Below are positions 16,137 to 24,509 of a stretch of DNA of 40,373 nt, piece after piece (the first letter of the stretch is position 1; each line of letters starts with the position of its first letter). Below the pieces are notes generated by a model. The model worked only from the letters and a program-made list of their open reading frames with translations, did no database searches and was not told the DNA's origin. Source of the stretch: UBA5314 sp964635975 (lineage in GTDB: Bacteria > Bacillota > Syntrophomonadia > Syntrophomonadales > Syntrophomonadaceae); NCBI GenBank assembly GCA_964635975.1, contig CAZWPO010000023.1, forward strand, positions 1 through 40,373. Direction: 5' to 3'. A program made the translations under genes and the position numbers.

Positions 16137-16189
16137 TCTGAAGCGAGCAGATCGGAGGCTCGCTGTACTTGTTCCGCAAGCGCTTCAGA
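16137..16189 (+). other. Structured region with mutually exclusive hairpins
   Basis: TCTGAAGCG (16137-16145) pairs perfectly with CGCTTCAGA (16181-16189). Overlapping it, AGCGAGC (16142-16148) pairs perfectly with GCTCGCT (16158-16164), so only one can form at a time. A small CTTG/CAAG hairpin (16168-16180) lies inside the larger stem. It sits 84 bases before a small membrane protein gene. A switch-like leader or small RNA is possible, but no known riboswitch class is recognised. Confidence 0.35.
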
Positions 16190-16272
16190 TACATAATAAG
16201 AAGTAGGGATTTAGCAGACCACCTGGCAGCCGTCCAAGCGTGGGAGAAAACATCCGGGAAGGGAGCGGTTTT

Positions 16273-16536
16273 ATGCAGATCACAGTGCTGCCCAAGAACA
16301 AAGCAGCGATATGGGCTAGCGTAATAAGCGTACTGTTTTTGGTATTAATATTCTTCAAGATCAGGGGAACCCTGCCGGTACCGTCGTTTATACTCGTACC
16401 TTTTGGATTGGCAGGCTTTGTGGCCGCACTGCTGGCAGTCATAAAAAAAGACCGGTCTATATTCAGCATAATCTCCATCTTGATCGGTTTGTTTATCATT
16501 ATTTGGATAGCGGCCGAAATATTATTCCCACACTAA
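16273..16536 (+). CDS. Small membrane protein, 87 aa
   Basis: An 87-aa hydrophobic protein with three probable transmembrane segments (about residues 12-33, 39-58 and 64-85) separated by short basic loops (KIRG, KKDRS). ATG at 16273 is chosen because AAGGGAG lies 8 bases upstream; an upstream in-frame GTG has no RBS. The function is not recognised. It is 13 bases before the rlmD-like gene, so probably co-transcribed with it. Confidence 0.6.
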   Translation: MQITVLPKNKAAIWASVISVLFLVLIFFKIRGTLPVPSFILVPFGLAGFVAALLAVIKKDRSIFSIISILIGLFIIIWIAAEILFPH

Positions 16537-16549
16537 GGCTCGAGGGGGA

Positions 16550-17815
16550 TTGCAGGAATTGTACTGTCTGATCAACGGAATCAGCCACGACGGCCGGGGG
16601 GTAACCCGTCTGAACGGCAAAGTAGTATTTGTGCCCAGGGCTCTGCCGGGAGAAGAAGTAGATGTAGAAATAGTGGAAGATAAAAAAAACTTCGCCCAGG
16701 GACGCATGCTGTCACTCATAAGCGCTTCTCCAGAGAGGGCAGACGCGCCATGCAGGTATTATGGTGTCTGCGGAGGCTGTGATTACCAGCATGCCAGCTA
16801 TCCTCTACAGCTGGAGCTCAAGACCGCGGTAGTCCAGCAGACCTTAAGGCGGTTGGGCGGATTGGATATCGAAACCGCTGACTGCATTGCATCGCCCAAA
16901 CCGTGGCGCTACCGCAACAAGGTGACCTGGCATGCCGCTCATAACGGTAGAGAATGGCGGATGGGATATTATCAATCGCTAAACAAACAGATTCTGCCGG
17001 TCAGAGACTGTCCGCTAATATCAGAATCGATGCAGTCGCTTAGCGAAATGGCAGCCAGCGTGCTTAAGTTTCTACCAGAGAGTTTATCTCCATTGGAAAT
17101 CGTCATTCGCGAGTCAAACCTGAGTAAAAAGCTGATGTTGATAGCATTTGGATCCGGCATCGGCAAATATCGGAAACGCTTCGAAGAAACGCTTGGGGAA
17201 GGTGCAGCCCTGATAAGCGTCGAAAATAACCGGGTTACCGCAGGACCGGGAGATGCTCACCTACTCGAAAAGCTGGGGGGCATCAAGTTTCGATTATCGC
17301 CTTTGACTTTTTTTCAGGTAAATCACGGGCAGGCTGAAAAATTGGTGGACTTGGTAAGAGGAGTTCTGGACCTGCAGGGCGGAGAGGAGATTTTAGACGC
17401 CTATTGCGGTGCCGGGACCCTGGCGCTGAACCTGACCGCTGGGCTTAAACGAGTGATCGGGGTCGAATCCTTCGCTGGAGCAATTGAAGATGCACAGCAA
17501 AATGCCGTGATTAACGAGATAAGCAACTGCCGATTCATCTCCGGCAGCAGCGAGGAAATCCTCCCCACCTTTACCCAGCGCTTCGACGCGGTTATTCTCG
17601 ATCCGCCGCGCAGCGGCTGCCACCCAAAGGTTATAGAGAGTATCGGCAGACAGAAGATCCGCCGGGTAGTATACGTCTCCTGTGAACCTTCCACTCTGGC
17701 CCGCGACCTGGCCGCTTTCAAGCAGGTCGGGTACAGGGCATCTTTTGTCCAACCCCTGGACATGTTCCCACAGACCCGCCATGTGGAGACGGTAGTATTA
17801 ATAACGAGGGTTTAG
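16550..17815 (+). CDS. rlmD: 23S rRNA (uracil-5-)-methyltransferase RlmD/RumA family
   Basis: A 421-aa SAM-dependent RNA m5U methyltransferase of the TrmA/RumA family. An N-terminal TRAM domain (about residues 1-55) precedes a 4Fe-4S site: C68 and CGGC (C74, C77) with C154 in RDCPL. The SAM pocket is LDAYCGAGTLAL (about 282-293), the catalytic DPPRSGC motif is at 351-357, and the nucleophilic Cys is in VYVSCEPSTLARDL (C378). Whether the target is 23S U747, U1939 or both cannot be told. The start is TTG: 16550 gives 421 aa, but TTG at 16559 has GAGGGGG 10 bases upstream and may be true. Confidence 0.93.
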   Translation: MQELYCLINGISHDGRGVTRLNGKVVFVPRALPGEEVDVEIVEDKKNFAQGRMLSLISASPERADAPCRYYGVCGGCDYQHASYPLQLELKTAVVQQTLRRLGGLDIETADCIASPKPWRYRNKVTWHAAHNGREWRMGYYQSLNKQILPVRDCPLISESMQSLSEMAASVLKFLPESLSPLEIVIRESNLSKKLMLIAFGSGIGKYRKRFEETLGEGAALISVENNRVTAGPGDAHLLEKLGGIKFRLSPLTFFQVNHGQAEKLVDLVRGVLDLQGGEEILDAYCGAGTLALNLTAGLKRVIGVESFAGAIEDAQQNAVINEISNCRFISGSSEEILPTFTQRFDAVILDPPRSGCHPKVIESIGRQKIRRVVYVSCEPSTLARDLAAFKQVGYRASFVQPLDMFPQTRHVETVVLITRV

Positions 17816-17919
17816 AATGGGGTGTCTGAAAAGGCTTGATATAAGCTTAAAATCGGAGCGTAAAAAACAATAAAATGATTGCGTAATAGGCTAACCTACA
17901 TTGACAAAACATACTCAGA

Positions 17920-17985
17920 CAAACAAGGGGACGGTTCTCCTGTTTGAGAACAATTATTCAAACAAGGGGACGGTTCTCCTGTTTG
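17920..17985. repeat. Two tandem REP-like palindromes upstream of the transposase
   Basis: Two identical 27-bp copies (17920-17946 and 17959-17985) start CAAACAAGGGGACGG and end TTCTCCTGTTTG. With the following AGAACAATTATT / ATAACAATTATG they form a 39-bp tandem unit present twice with two differences. Each 27-mer is an imperfect hairpin (CAAACA with TGTTTG). These are typical flanks and substrates of REP-associated tyrosine transposases. Confidence 0.85.
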
Positions 17986-18031
17986 ATAACAATTATGGTA
18001 CAATAAGGAAAAAGAGAAAGAGAGAAAACCA

Positions 18032-18796
18032 ATGCCGCGAAAGGCCAGGGAAAGAAGTAACACCGGCATTTACCATACTATCGTCAGGGGTATTAACCGA
18101 CAGGAAATATTTCATGAAGAAGAAGATTACCAAAAGTATTTAGCAACTCTTCATCGAATAACTAAAGAATGTGAATCAAAGTTACTGGGATATTGTTTGA
18201 TGGGAAATCATGTACATCTGCTTATACATGAAGTTGATGCAAGCATTTCTGCAATAATGAAGAGAATTGGAACTAGTTATGCGTTTTGGTATAACTGGAA
18301 ATATGAAAGGTCAGGGCATGTGTTTCAAGACCGGTTCAAGAGTGAGCAAATTGAAAACGATGCTTATTTACAAACCGTCATCCGATATATTCACAACAAT
18401 CCTGTTGCAGCAGGAATAGTACGCAGGCCTGAAGAGTACAGGTGGAGCAGTTGTAAGGATTATTACACAAACAATAGTATCTTTATACAGACCCAATTCA
18501 TATTGGGGTTATTTGCTGAAGAAATAGAACTTGCAACGAGACGTTTTATCCAATACATGAGAGAAGATACCAGAGAAAAATGCCTTGAAGCAAAAGAGGC
18601 TAAGAGGGCAAGTGATGATAAGGTGAGGCAAGAAATAACAGGAATCCTTTCAGGATTATCCATTAGTGATCTCCAACAACTAGATAGGAAAGATAGAGAC
18701 CAATTGCTACGAAGTATAAAAGAGATAGAAGGAAGCAGTTTGCGGCAAATAGCGAGAATTACAGGACTTACAGTATATACAATACATAGAGCGTGA
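18032..18796 (+). CDS. REP-associated tyrosine transposase (Y1_Tnp, RAYT)
   Basis: A 254-aa HUH single-strand nuclease of the Y1 transposase (IS200/RAYT) superfamily. The metal-binding HUH motif is GNHVHLLI (H60, H62); the catalytic Tyr is Y119 in RYIHNNPVAAGIV. Start and end of the catalytic domain look intact (YHTIVRGINRQEIF; EYRWSSCKDY). The C-terminal extension ends in a helix-turn-helix-like SLRQIARITGLTVYTIH, typical of RAYTs rather than IS200. It is flanked on both sides by REP-like palindromes in opposite orientation. It appears full length and potentially active, acting on the ssDNA palindromes, and is probably confined to the chromosome like other RAYTs. Confidence 0.93.
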   Translation: MPRKARERSNTGIYHTIVRGINRQEIFHEEEDYQKYLATLHRITKECESKLLGYCLMGNHVHLLIHEVDASISAIMKRIGTSYAFWYNWKYERSGHVFQDRFKSEQIENDAYLQTVIRYIHNNPVAAGIVRRPEEYRWSSCKDYYTNNSIFIQTQFILGLFAEEIELATRRFIQYMREDTREKCLEAKEAKRASDDKVRQEITGILSGLSISDLQQLDRKDRDQLLRSIKEIEGSSLRQIARITGLTVYTIHRA

Positions 18797-18798
18797 AT

Positions 18799-18838
18799 CA
18801 AACAAGAGAACCGTCCCCTTGTTTGGTCCCCTTGTTTG
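18799..18838. repeat. REP-like palindrome downstream of the transposase, inverted copy
   Basis: Bases 18799-18825 are the reverse complement of the upstream 27-mer with a single difference, directly after the transposase stop codon. A partial extra copy GTCCCCTTGTTTG follows at 18826-18838. The opposite orientation makes the whole unit 17920-18838 a palindrome-bounded element. Confidence 0.85.
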
Positions 18839-18861
18839 TGCAGCAAATAAGGAGTATGACT

Positions 18862-19389
18862 ATGCCAAAAGCACGAAAGATGCTAAGTGACTGGGAAGCA
18901 CCATATATTCAGTCACTTGTAAAATTGATCGAAACGCAGAGCAAGTCAACGCTCGCCCATTGGGCGGTTGATTACGCTGAGCTCGTTATACTGCCGCTCT
19001 GGAACAAGAGTTACCCGGACGATCAGCGTCCGCAAAACGCGCTGAACGCCGCTCGGGAGTGGTTAGCGGGAACAATAAAACTGCCGCAGGCTAAAACAGT
19101 GATCCTCGATTGCCATGCGGCCGCGCGCGAAGCTGATGGAAATTCTGTTGCGCAAGCTGCAGCCAGGGCGATAGGTCAATCATCATCTACTATCCACTCG
19201 GCGAGGCATTGCATCGGACTCGCCCTATATGGAGCATTAGCGGTCGCTTATGATAGGCTCGGAACGAGCGAAACTTGGGATCGGCTGGAGCAATGCGCCG
19301 CCGATGAGTGCGGACGTATGCTTGACGCTCTGCGTGCCGCTGCCGTGGAGAACGAGCCAAATCCGGCGAAAATTGGCTGGAAATGCTGA
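18862..19389 (+). CDS. Putative immunity protein (Imm5-like domain)
   Basis: A 175-aa soluble, helix-rich protein resembling the family named putative immunity protein with an Imm5-like domain: KMLSDWEAPYIQSLVKLIE at the start, HWAVDYAE, NALNAAREWLAG, CHAAAREADGNSVAQAAARAIGQ, then HSARHCIGLALYGALAVAYDRLG and a closing NEPNPAKIGWKC. ATG at 18862 is chosen because AAGGAG lies 7 bases upstream; the open frame extends back into the repeat but has no RBS there. No toxin partner is visible, so an immunity role is only family-name inference. It lies directly behind the REP/RAYT element. Confidence 0.65.
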   Translation: MPKARKMLSDWEAPYIQSLVKLIETQSKSTLAHWAVDYAELVILPLWNKSYPDDQRPQNALNAAREWLAGTIKLPQAKTVILDCHAAAREADGNSVAQAAARAIGQSSSTIHSARHCIGLALYGALAVAYDRLGTSETWDRLEQCAADECGRMLDALRAAAVENEPNPAKIGWKC

Positions 19390-19437
19390 ATGTGACCCGC
19401 CGAGGACCAGGAGTGGTAAGTTATCAGGGGTGGCGTT

Positions 19438-19620
19438 ATGTATAATTACACAAAGGAAGACTTGCAAGAAGCTCTCAAGGCTATAGCTTCAACGATTAGC
19501 AAGTGTGAGAAAGTACTGCCGAAGCTCAAACAAGGCACCTCTCAGCACACTCTGCTCATACGCAGGATTAAAGCGCTTCAAATAGCATCGGCATTAATTG
19601 CAAAGGAATTGCAAGAATAG
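19438..19620 (+). CDS. Small conserved-looking protein, 60 aa
   Basis: A 60-aa, helix-rich, basic protein (YTKEDLQEALKAIASTI.. KCEKVLPKLKQGTSQHTLL.. RRIKALQIASALI). AGGGGTGG 4-6 bases before the ATG supports translation. It resembles small hypothetical proteins that I believe occur in other Firmicutes, with no function known to me. It follows the Imm5-like gene by 48 bp and may be co-transcribed. Confidence 0.6.
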   Translation: MYNYTKEDLQEALKAIASTISKCEKVLPKLKQGTSQHTLLIRRIKALQIASALIAKELQE

Positions 19621-19748
19621 AACGTTTTAAAGTCCCTTTTAGTGATATATTTTAGATAAGGTATCGTAGGTAAACAATTAGCCAAACCAAAAAGTTTACA
19701 TCCACTTGATCCACATAATCTAGATTTCAGGTTAAGGAGGTGCGTCAT

Positions 19749-21608
19749 ATGAATGCATTGTCCCGATCTATAACTCAAATATTCAAAGGAGCAGTCAAAG
19801 CGTTCAAGACATTCCCGGCTACGATTGCCAGCGCGCTGGCATTCACGCTTGTGACGATAATCAGGATTCATGTTGATTGGCCTCAGCAGGAAACCTATAA
19901 TTTCTTGTTCAATTCTCTGCACTGGGCTTTTGCCCTGGGGGTGGTTTTCTCGTTGGCAGCGATCACAGCAGCTCAAAGCCGTTTCAACGATGCAAAATCT
20001 TTCCTGAACGCGAATCTGCTAAGCCTTTTGGCTGTGGCTGCGACTTTTCTGTTGCTCTATCTGCTAGGAGGCACAGATTTCGCCCCGGAAACCTCCCGTT
20101 ATGTAAGGGTGTCTGGCCTTGCCGCATCTAGGGTTGGGGTTGCCATGCTGCTAAGCTTTCTGGCCTTTATTGTCTTAGCTGCCTATCCTAAAGACCAGTC
20201 AGATTTTGCGCGTTCCTTCTTTATGACCCAAAAGGCTTTCTTCATTGCGCTGATCTATGGTTCTGTTATCATGGCAGGGAGTTCGGGAGTGGCAGGGGCT
20301 GTAGAAGCGCTGCTGTACCCGGAAATGAGCGAAAAAGTATATCAATATATTGTTACTTTAGCCGGGTTTTTGTCCCTGACCATTTTTGTTGGTTATTTTC
20401 CCGACTTTCGCCGGGGGGAAATAGACGAGCGCCGCGAAGAAGCTCAAAAACAACCAAGGTTTATAGAGATTCTCCTGGGATACATCATGATCCCGATAGT
20501 ACTAGCTTTAACGGCCGTCCTGCTGATCTGGGCTGGCAAGACCTTTTTTGGAGGATCAGGGTATACATTTATTATGCTTTCCAGTATAGCAAGCAGTTAC
20601 GCGGTGGGCGGCATTTGGCTCCATATAATGGTTACTCATCACGAAACCGGATTGGCAAAATTCTATCGCAGAGCCTATCCCATCGCGGCACTGGTGATAC
20701 TGGCATTCGAGGCCTGGGCTCTGATTGTCCAGTTGAATAAATACGGTATGAAGATGACTGAGTATTCCTTTATGATAATCTGGGTGATTGCTGTGGCAGC
20801 AGCTATTCTCATGCTTATTCTTAAGTCAAAAGCGCATATTACTATTGTTGTAATTACCTGTGCCCTGGCGGTTTTCTCAGTATTGCCCGGTGTTGGCTAT
20901 CATGCCTGGCCGGTCAGCGCCCAGACAGACCGCCTCGAAAGACTGCTGGTAAGCCAGGGTATGCTTGAAGGTGATCAGGTGATTCCGGCTGCTTCCGAAC
21001 CGGAGCTGGCTGTTCGTCAATCAATTACGGATGCAGTCGTTTATCTTGCCTATGCTGAAGATGCCAAACTGCCATCCTGGTTTGATAAGAACTTTGCCGA
21101 AACGGAAGTATTCAAGGCCAGGTTTGGCTTTGAACAAGCGTGGCCGGCACTGGAGGATACCGTTTCACCCCGGGGATCGATGGGAATATCCTTGTTCGTA
21201 CAGCCCGGGTCGATCGAAATTAGCGATTATCGCTGGGCAGTTAATTTGCAGGACAACTATGGTAAGGGTAATGAGTCAGTTTCCATACAGGGCGATAAAG
21301 GTGTATATAAAATATATTGGACCTTGACCCCACCGCATGGTATACCGGTATTAAAAATCATGCTCAACGACCGCGTAATCCTGGAGCAGGATATGAATCC
21401 CTATATCGACAGGATTTCCAGGGCCTATCAGCCAGATCAACCGGAACCCCGCTCAGCCGACATAAAGGATATGAGCTGGCAGTTGGAAACCCCTGAAATA
21501 GCTGTACTGCTTGTATTCAACTATGTCGATATCAATCTTGATCCCCAGGAGGACAGTATCCGTTATTCTATCAGCCTGGATGCACTGTACTTAAGAGAAA
21601 ATCCATAG
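19749..21608 (+). CDS. DUF4153 family membrane protein
   Basis: A 619-aa protein with an N-terminal half of about ten to twelve hydrophobic helices and a C-terminal soluble, probably extracytoplasmic, domain from about residue 395. The motif WPQQETYNFLFNSLHWAFALG near residue 45 and the ITAAQSRFN stretch are typical of Firmicute DUF4153 proteins. The function is unknown. ATG at 19749 is chosen because AAGGAGGTG is 5-6 bases upstream; an earlier GTG overlaps that RBS. It probably begins an operon with the SHOCT and radical SAM genes. Confidence 0.8.
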   Translation: MNALSRSITQIFKGAVKAFKTFPATIASALAFTLVTIIRIHVDWPQQETYNFLFNSLHWAFALGVVFSLAAITAAQSRFNDAKSFLNANLLSLLAVAATFLLLYLLGGTDFAPETSRYVRVSGLAASRVGVAMLLSFLAFIVLAAYPKDQSDFARSFFMTQKAFFIALIYGSVIMAGSSGVAGAVEALLYPEMSEKVYQYIVTLAGFLSLTIFVGYFPDFRRGEIDERREEAQKQPRFIEILLGYIMIPIVLALTAVLLIWAGKTFFGGSGYTFIMLSSIASSYAVGGIWLHIMVTHHETGLAKFYRRAYPIAALVILAFEAWALIVQLNKYGMKMTEYSFMIIWVIAVAAAILMLILKSKAHITIVVITCALAVFSVLPGVGYHAWPVSAQTDRLERLLVSQGMLEGDQVIPAASEPELAVRQSITDAVVYLAYAEDAKLPSWFDKNFAETEVFKARFGFEQAWPALEDTVSPRGSMGISLFVQPGSIEISDYRWAVNLQDNYGKGNESVSIQGDKGVYKIYWTLTPPHGIPVLKIMLNDRVILEQDMNPYIDRISRAYQPDQPEPRSADIKDMSWQLETPEIAVLLVFNYVDINLDPQEDSIRYSISLDALYLRENP

Positions 21609-21707
21609 TTCCCAAAGGGATTAAATTGAGCGGGCGAGCTTAAGCACCTTTTCCCTGATCCAGGGGACCAGGCTCACCTGCTAATAAAGTGTAAGGAAAT
21701 AGTGTAT

Positions 21708-21992
21708 ATGAACTGGGGGATTTCAGTGCACCCTTATTATGGACCGAGCAGTCAAATATTTCTTCAGGGGTATTCCTGGTGGCCAGGGCTGGTATCTATG
21801 GTTATGTATCTTCTTTTCTGGTCTATTGTGGTCGTCATTGCAATCAAATTGGTCAACAGATATTTGATAACGACGAAGGATTCGGATAATAGACAGGATG
21901 CCGCCATGCAAATTCTGCGGGAAAGGTATGCAAAAGGCGAAATCGATGCCGAGGAATTTAGACACAAGAAAGCTGATCTCGAATCAGGCTAA
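21708..21992 (+). CDS. SHOCT domain small membrane protein
   Basis: A 94-aa protein with one transmembrane helix (about residues 25-48) and a C-terminal SHOCT (short C-terminal) domain, AAMQILRERYAKGEIDAEEFRHKKADLE. SHOCT motifs are thought to mediate oligomerisation or interaction. A GTG six bases earlier is an alternative start. It is 100 bp after the DUF4153 gene and 27 bp before the first radical SAM gene. Confidence 0.8.
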   Translation: MNWGISVHPYYGPSSQIFLQGYSWWPGLVSMVMYLLFWSIVVVIAIKLVNRYLITTKDSDNRQDAAMQILRERYAKGEIDAEEFRHKKADLESG

Positions 21993-22019
21993 GTGAAGGA
22001 CTACTCATAGAGGAATAGC

Positions 22020-22922
22020 ATGAAAATAGGCGCAATATTAAAACTATCATATTTAGGACTCACTACCGTATTGTTAAAAAGAAAAAAGCCTATCGTTGGA
22101 TCGATAATTCTCACCGATAAATGCAATTTGTCATGCCTGCATTGCCGTGTAAATAATATCACTTCTGAAAGTTACTCATATTCCCAGATAAAATCAGATA
22201 TGCTGCAGATGTATTCAGAAGGGATAAGGATATTGTTGTTTTACGGAGGTGAACCCTTTTTATGGGAAGATAAGGGTATTTCATTGAGAGATATGGTGAT
22301 AGAAGCCAAAAAACTCGGTTTTTATTCGGTAAATATAGTTACTAACGGAACTTTCGAATTGGATTTGCCGGAAGCAGATTTTATACTGGTAAGCCTGGAT
22401 GGGGGAAGAGAAAAACACAATCAGATCCGAGAAGATACTTATGACATTGTGCTTGAAAATATTAATAATGCAAGTGCTGATAATATATGCCTGTATATGG
22501 CAATTAATAAGATCAATGAATGTGATATCGAGGAAGTCTGCAGGCTAACCAGAAGATTTGATAAGGTTAGAGCCATTTCCTTCAACTTTCATACCCCATA
22601 CCCAGGCACTGAATTCTTAGCACTAAGCAGGCAGCAGAAGCAGAATTGCTGTGAGCGCATCACCGGACTGATGAATGATGGGTATCCGGTGCTAAATCTT
22701 CGAAGTGCATTTCCGTACATTGTGAATAATAGCTTCAAAACACCGTGCCATCAGTGTCTCATTATGGAGAATGGAGATCGATGGATGTGCGGGCGCTGTA
22801 TAGACATAGAAGGGCTCTGCCGGGAATGCGGTTTTTTCTTTGCTGCCGAATACTCACTGGTTTTTTCCGGCCATGTCAAGGTTATATTAGATATGTTTAG
22901 GACCTACCGAAAATATATTTAG
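22020..22922 (+). CDS. Radical SAM protein with C-terminal six-Cys motif
   Basis: A 300-aa radical SAM enzyme: CNLSCLHC (C35, C39, C42) is the CX3CX2C site for the SAM-binding 4Fe-4S cluster, followed by the YGGEP glycine motif (GGEPFLW) and the TNGT strand. The C-terminus holds three CxxC pairs (C243/C246, C257/C260, C267/C270) that look like an auxiliary cluster or zinc site, different from a standard SPASM spacing as far as I can judge. The hydrophobic N-terminus (ILKLSYLGLTTVLLKRKKP) may be membrane-associated. Substrate unknown. The RBS AGAGGA precedes the ATG. The next gene, 11 bp away, is a second radical SAM protein. Confidence 0.85.
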   Translation: MKIGAILKLSYLGLTTVLLKRKKPIVGSIILTDKCNLSCLHCRVNNITSESYSYSQIKSDMLQMYSEGIRILLFYGGEPFLWEDKGISLRDMVIEAKKLGFYSVNIVTNGTFELDLPEADFILVSLDGGREKHNQIREDTYDIVLENINNASADNICLYMAINKINECDIEEVCRLTRRFDKVRAISFNFHTPYPGTEFLALSRQQKQNCCERITGLMNDGYPVLNLRSAFPYIVNNSFKTPCHQCLIMENGDRWMCGRCIDIEGLCRECGFFFAAEYSLVFSGHVKVILDMFRTYRKYI

Positions 22923-22933
22923 GTGGTGCCAAA

Positions 22934-24187
22934 ATGCTGCTTACATCATTACTGAGAATTTTCCTCACACGGTCTTTTAAGCCATTTGTTTTTGAAAACA
23001 ATTATCAAAATACATTGGATTTCGAAGATCTTGAAGATTTAGGCTTATATGTTCATATACCTTTTTGCAGGTCACTGTGCAGTTTCTGCCCATATTGCAA
23101 AGAAGTTTTCAGCCAGGATAAAGCAGAAGATTACAAAGCCACTTTGTTAAAAGAAATAGATATAGTCTGCAGCAATATGACGGGCAGGAAACAGGTAACA
23201 AGCCTCTATTTTGGTGGTGGAACACCCGCGCTTATGATAAATGAACTGAAGGATATTATCGATAAGCTGATGGAGTATTTTGACATAGCCGGTGGTATAG
23301 GGGTTGAGCTTCACCCGAAAGATATATGCGAAGAGACATTGCAGAAATTGAAATCGGCCGGGGTAAGCATGGTCAGTATAGGAATTCAATCCTTTGAAGA
23401 GGATTGTCTGAAAAAAATTGGTAGGACCAGTGATTCTTTTACAGAAAAGCTGCAACTGGTTAGAAACAGCGGCTTCGATGTTGTGGATGTGGATCTGATA
23501 TTTGCAATTCCTGGACAAACAGATAGTATTTTGATCAATGATATCCAGACGGCATTTGAAAACGGCGCGACTCAAATATCAACCTACCCTTTTATTGATT
23601 TTACCTTCGCTGATAATCAATATAAACCACTTAGCGAAAAAGAGAAGAAAAGAATGCTCAAAACACTTAGCGAGTTCAGCCATAAAATCGATGCCCGGAG
23701 AACTTCAGTATGGACATTTGCCAAACCTGGCACGGGCCAGTATTCATCTGTCACCAGGGATGTCTTTTTGGGCTTCGGAGTATCGGCAAGCACATTGTTA
23801 AAGAAGAGCTTCAAAATAAACACTTTCTCAGTCGATGAATATATTCAAAGGGTCAATGTCGGATCGCTGCCGACTTCTCTGACCCTTAATTTTTCTAAAC
23901 GGCAAAGGGCTGTTTATTTCTTGTTCTGGAGTGCATATTCAATGAAAATCGATGTTGACAAATTTGAAAGATTGCTCGGTGCTTCCTTGCATAAAATGTT
24001 TGGCAGTGAGATATTTATTGCTGAAAAATTAGGATTTATACGGCCTGAATATAACGGCTACCGAGTTTCAGAAAAAGGCGCATATCTCTATCATTATATA
24101 GAGCAGGTATATACGAGTGCATATATTGATAAGATGTGGAACCTATCAAGGAAAGAAGCATTTCCAGAAAGAATCATTTTAAAATAG
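22934..24187 (+). CDS. Radical SAM protein, HemN/HemW-like
   Basis: A 417-aa radical SAM protein of the coproporphyrinogen III oxidase-like class: YVHIPFCRSLCSFCPYC gives C45, C49, C52 plus C55, followed by LYFGGGTPA, ELHP, and IGIQSFEEDCLKKIGR, all HemN/HemW marks. HemW-type proteins chaperone haem or act as methyltransferases (HutW/ChuW), so true coproporphyrinogen oxidase activity should not be assumed. The N-terminus carries an extra hydrophobic segment (LLTSLLRIFL) and the C-terminal winged domain is present. TTAGGTGGTG precedes the ATG. Pairing with the upstream radical SAM gene suggests a two-enzyme modification pathway. Confidence 0.85.
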   Translation: MLLTSLLRIFLTRSFKPFVFENNYQNTLDFEDLEDLGLYVHIPFCRSLCSFCPYCKEVFSQDKAEDYKATLLKEIDIVCSNMTGRKQVTSLYFGGGTPALMINELKDIIDKLMEYFDIAGGIGVELHPKDICEETLQKLKSAGVSMVSIGIQSFEEDCLKKIGRTSDSFTEKLQLVRNSGFDVVDVDLIFAIPGQTDSILINDIQTAFENGATQISTYPFIDFTFADNQYKPLSEKEKKRMLKTLSEFSHKIDARRTSVWTFAKPGTGQYSSVTRDVFLGFGVSASTLLKKSFKINTFSVDEYIQRVNVGSLPTSLTLNFSKRQRAVYFLFWSAYSMKIDVDKFERLLGASLHKMFGSEIFIAEKLGFIRPEYNGYRVSEKGAYLYHYIEQVYTSAYIDKMWNLSRKEAFPERIILK

Positions 24188-24254
24188 TCGCAAGAAGAGA
24201 TAAACCACGCTAAAAATATCTGATAAAAATTGCGTAACCGGGCAGCTCCTGTGA

Positions 24255-24440
24255 TCAACCTCTCAGGCAAAGCGCAATTATTAAACAGCCCAGGATCGAT
24301 AATATTATGCCGGATGAAACGCTCGCGGGGGGAAAGGCATAAATCATCCTTCTTTCTACCGGTTTCATGGTCATATATTTGATTATCCCAAAAACCAGCA
24401 GGAAGACTCCGATGATGGTCAATACTATACCGAACACCAT
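24255..24440 (-). CDS. Small membrane protein, 61 aa
   Basis: A 61-aa protein with two hydrophobic segments (about residues 2-22 and 41-58) separated by a basic loop (MTMKPVERR). GGGAG about 8 bases before the ATG on the minus strand supports it. It lies 69 bp downstream of trkH on the same strand, so it may be the last gene of a trkA-trkH unit. The family is not recognised. Confidence 0.55.
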   Translation of the reverse strand: MVFGIVLTIIGVFLLVFGIIKYMTMKPVERRMIYAFPPASVSSGIILSILGCLIIALCLRG

Positions 24441-24509
24441 CTGTTTTTCTCCCTTCTTAAGAACCTGAAGAGCATAATTCGGTATGGGCGAAAGAGCATG
24501 CGGCGCTGA

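Noticed and set aside
17920..17985. Two near-identical tandem units could be the start of a CRISPR array
   Set aside because: Only two copies, spacers of 12 nearly identical bases, no cas genes, and the units are clearly the REP palindromes of the adjacent transposase.
17901..18143. Open frame covering the REP repeats and the transposase start
   Set aside because: It reads through repeat DNA in a different frame from the intact transposase and has no homology or RBS.
24255..24440. KdpF-like subunit for the small protein after trkH
   Set aside because: It has two helices and no resemblance to KdpF; no kdpABC genes are present.
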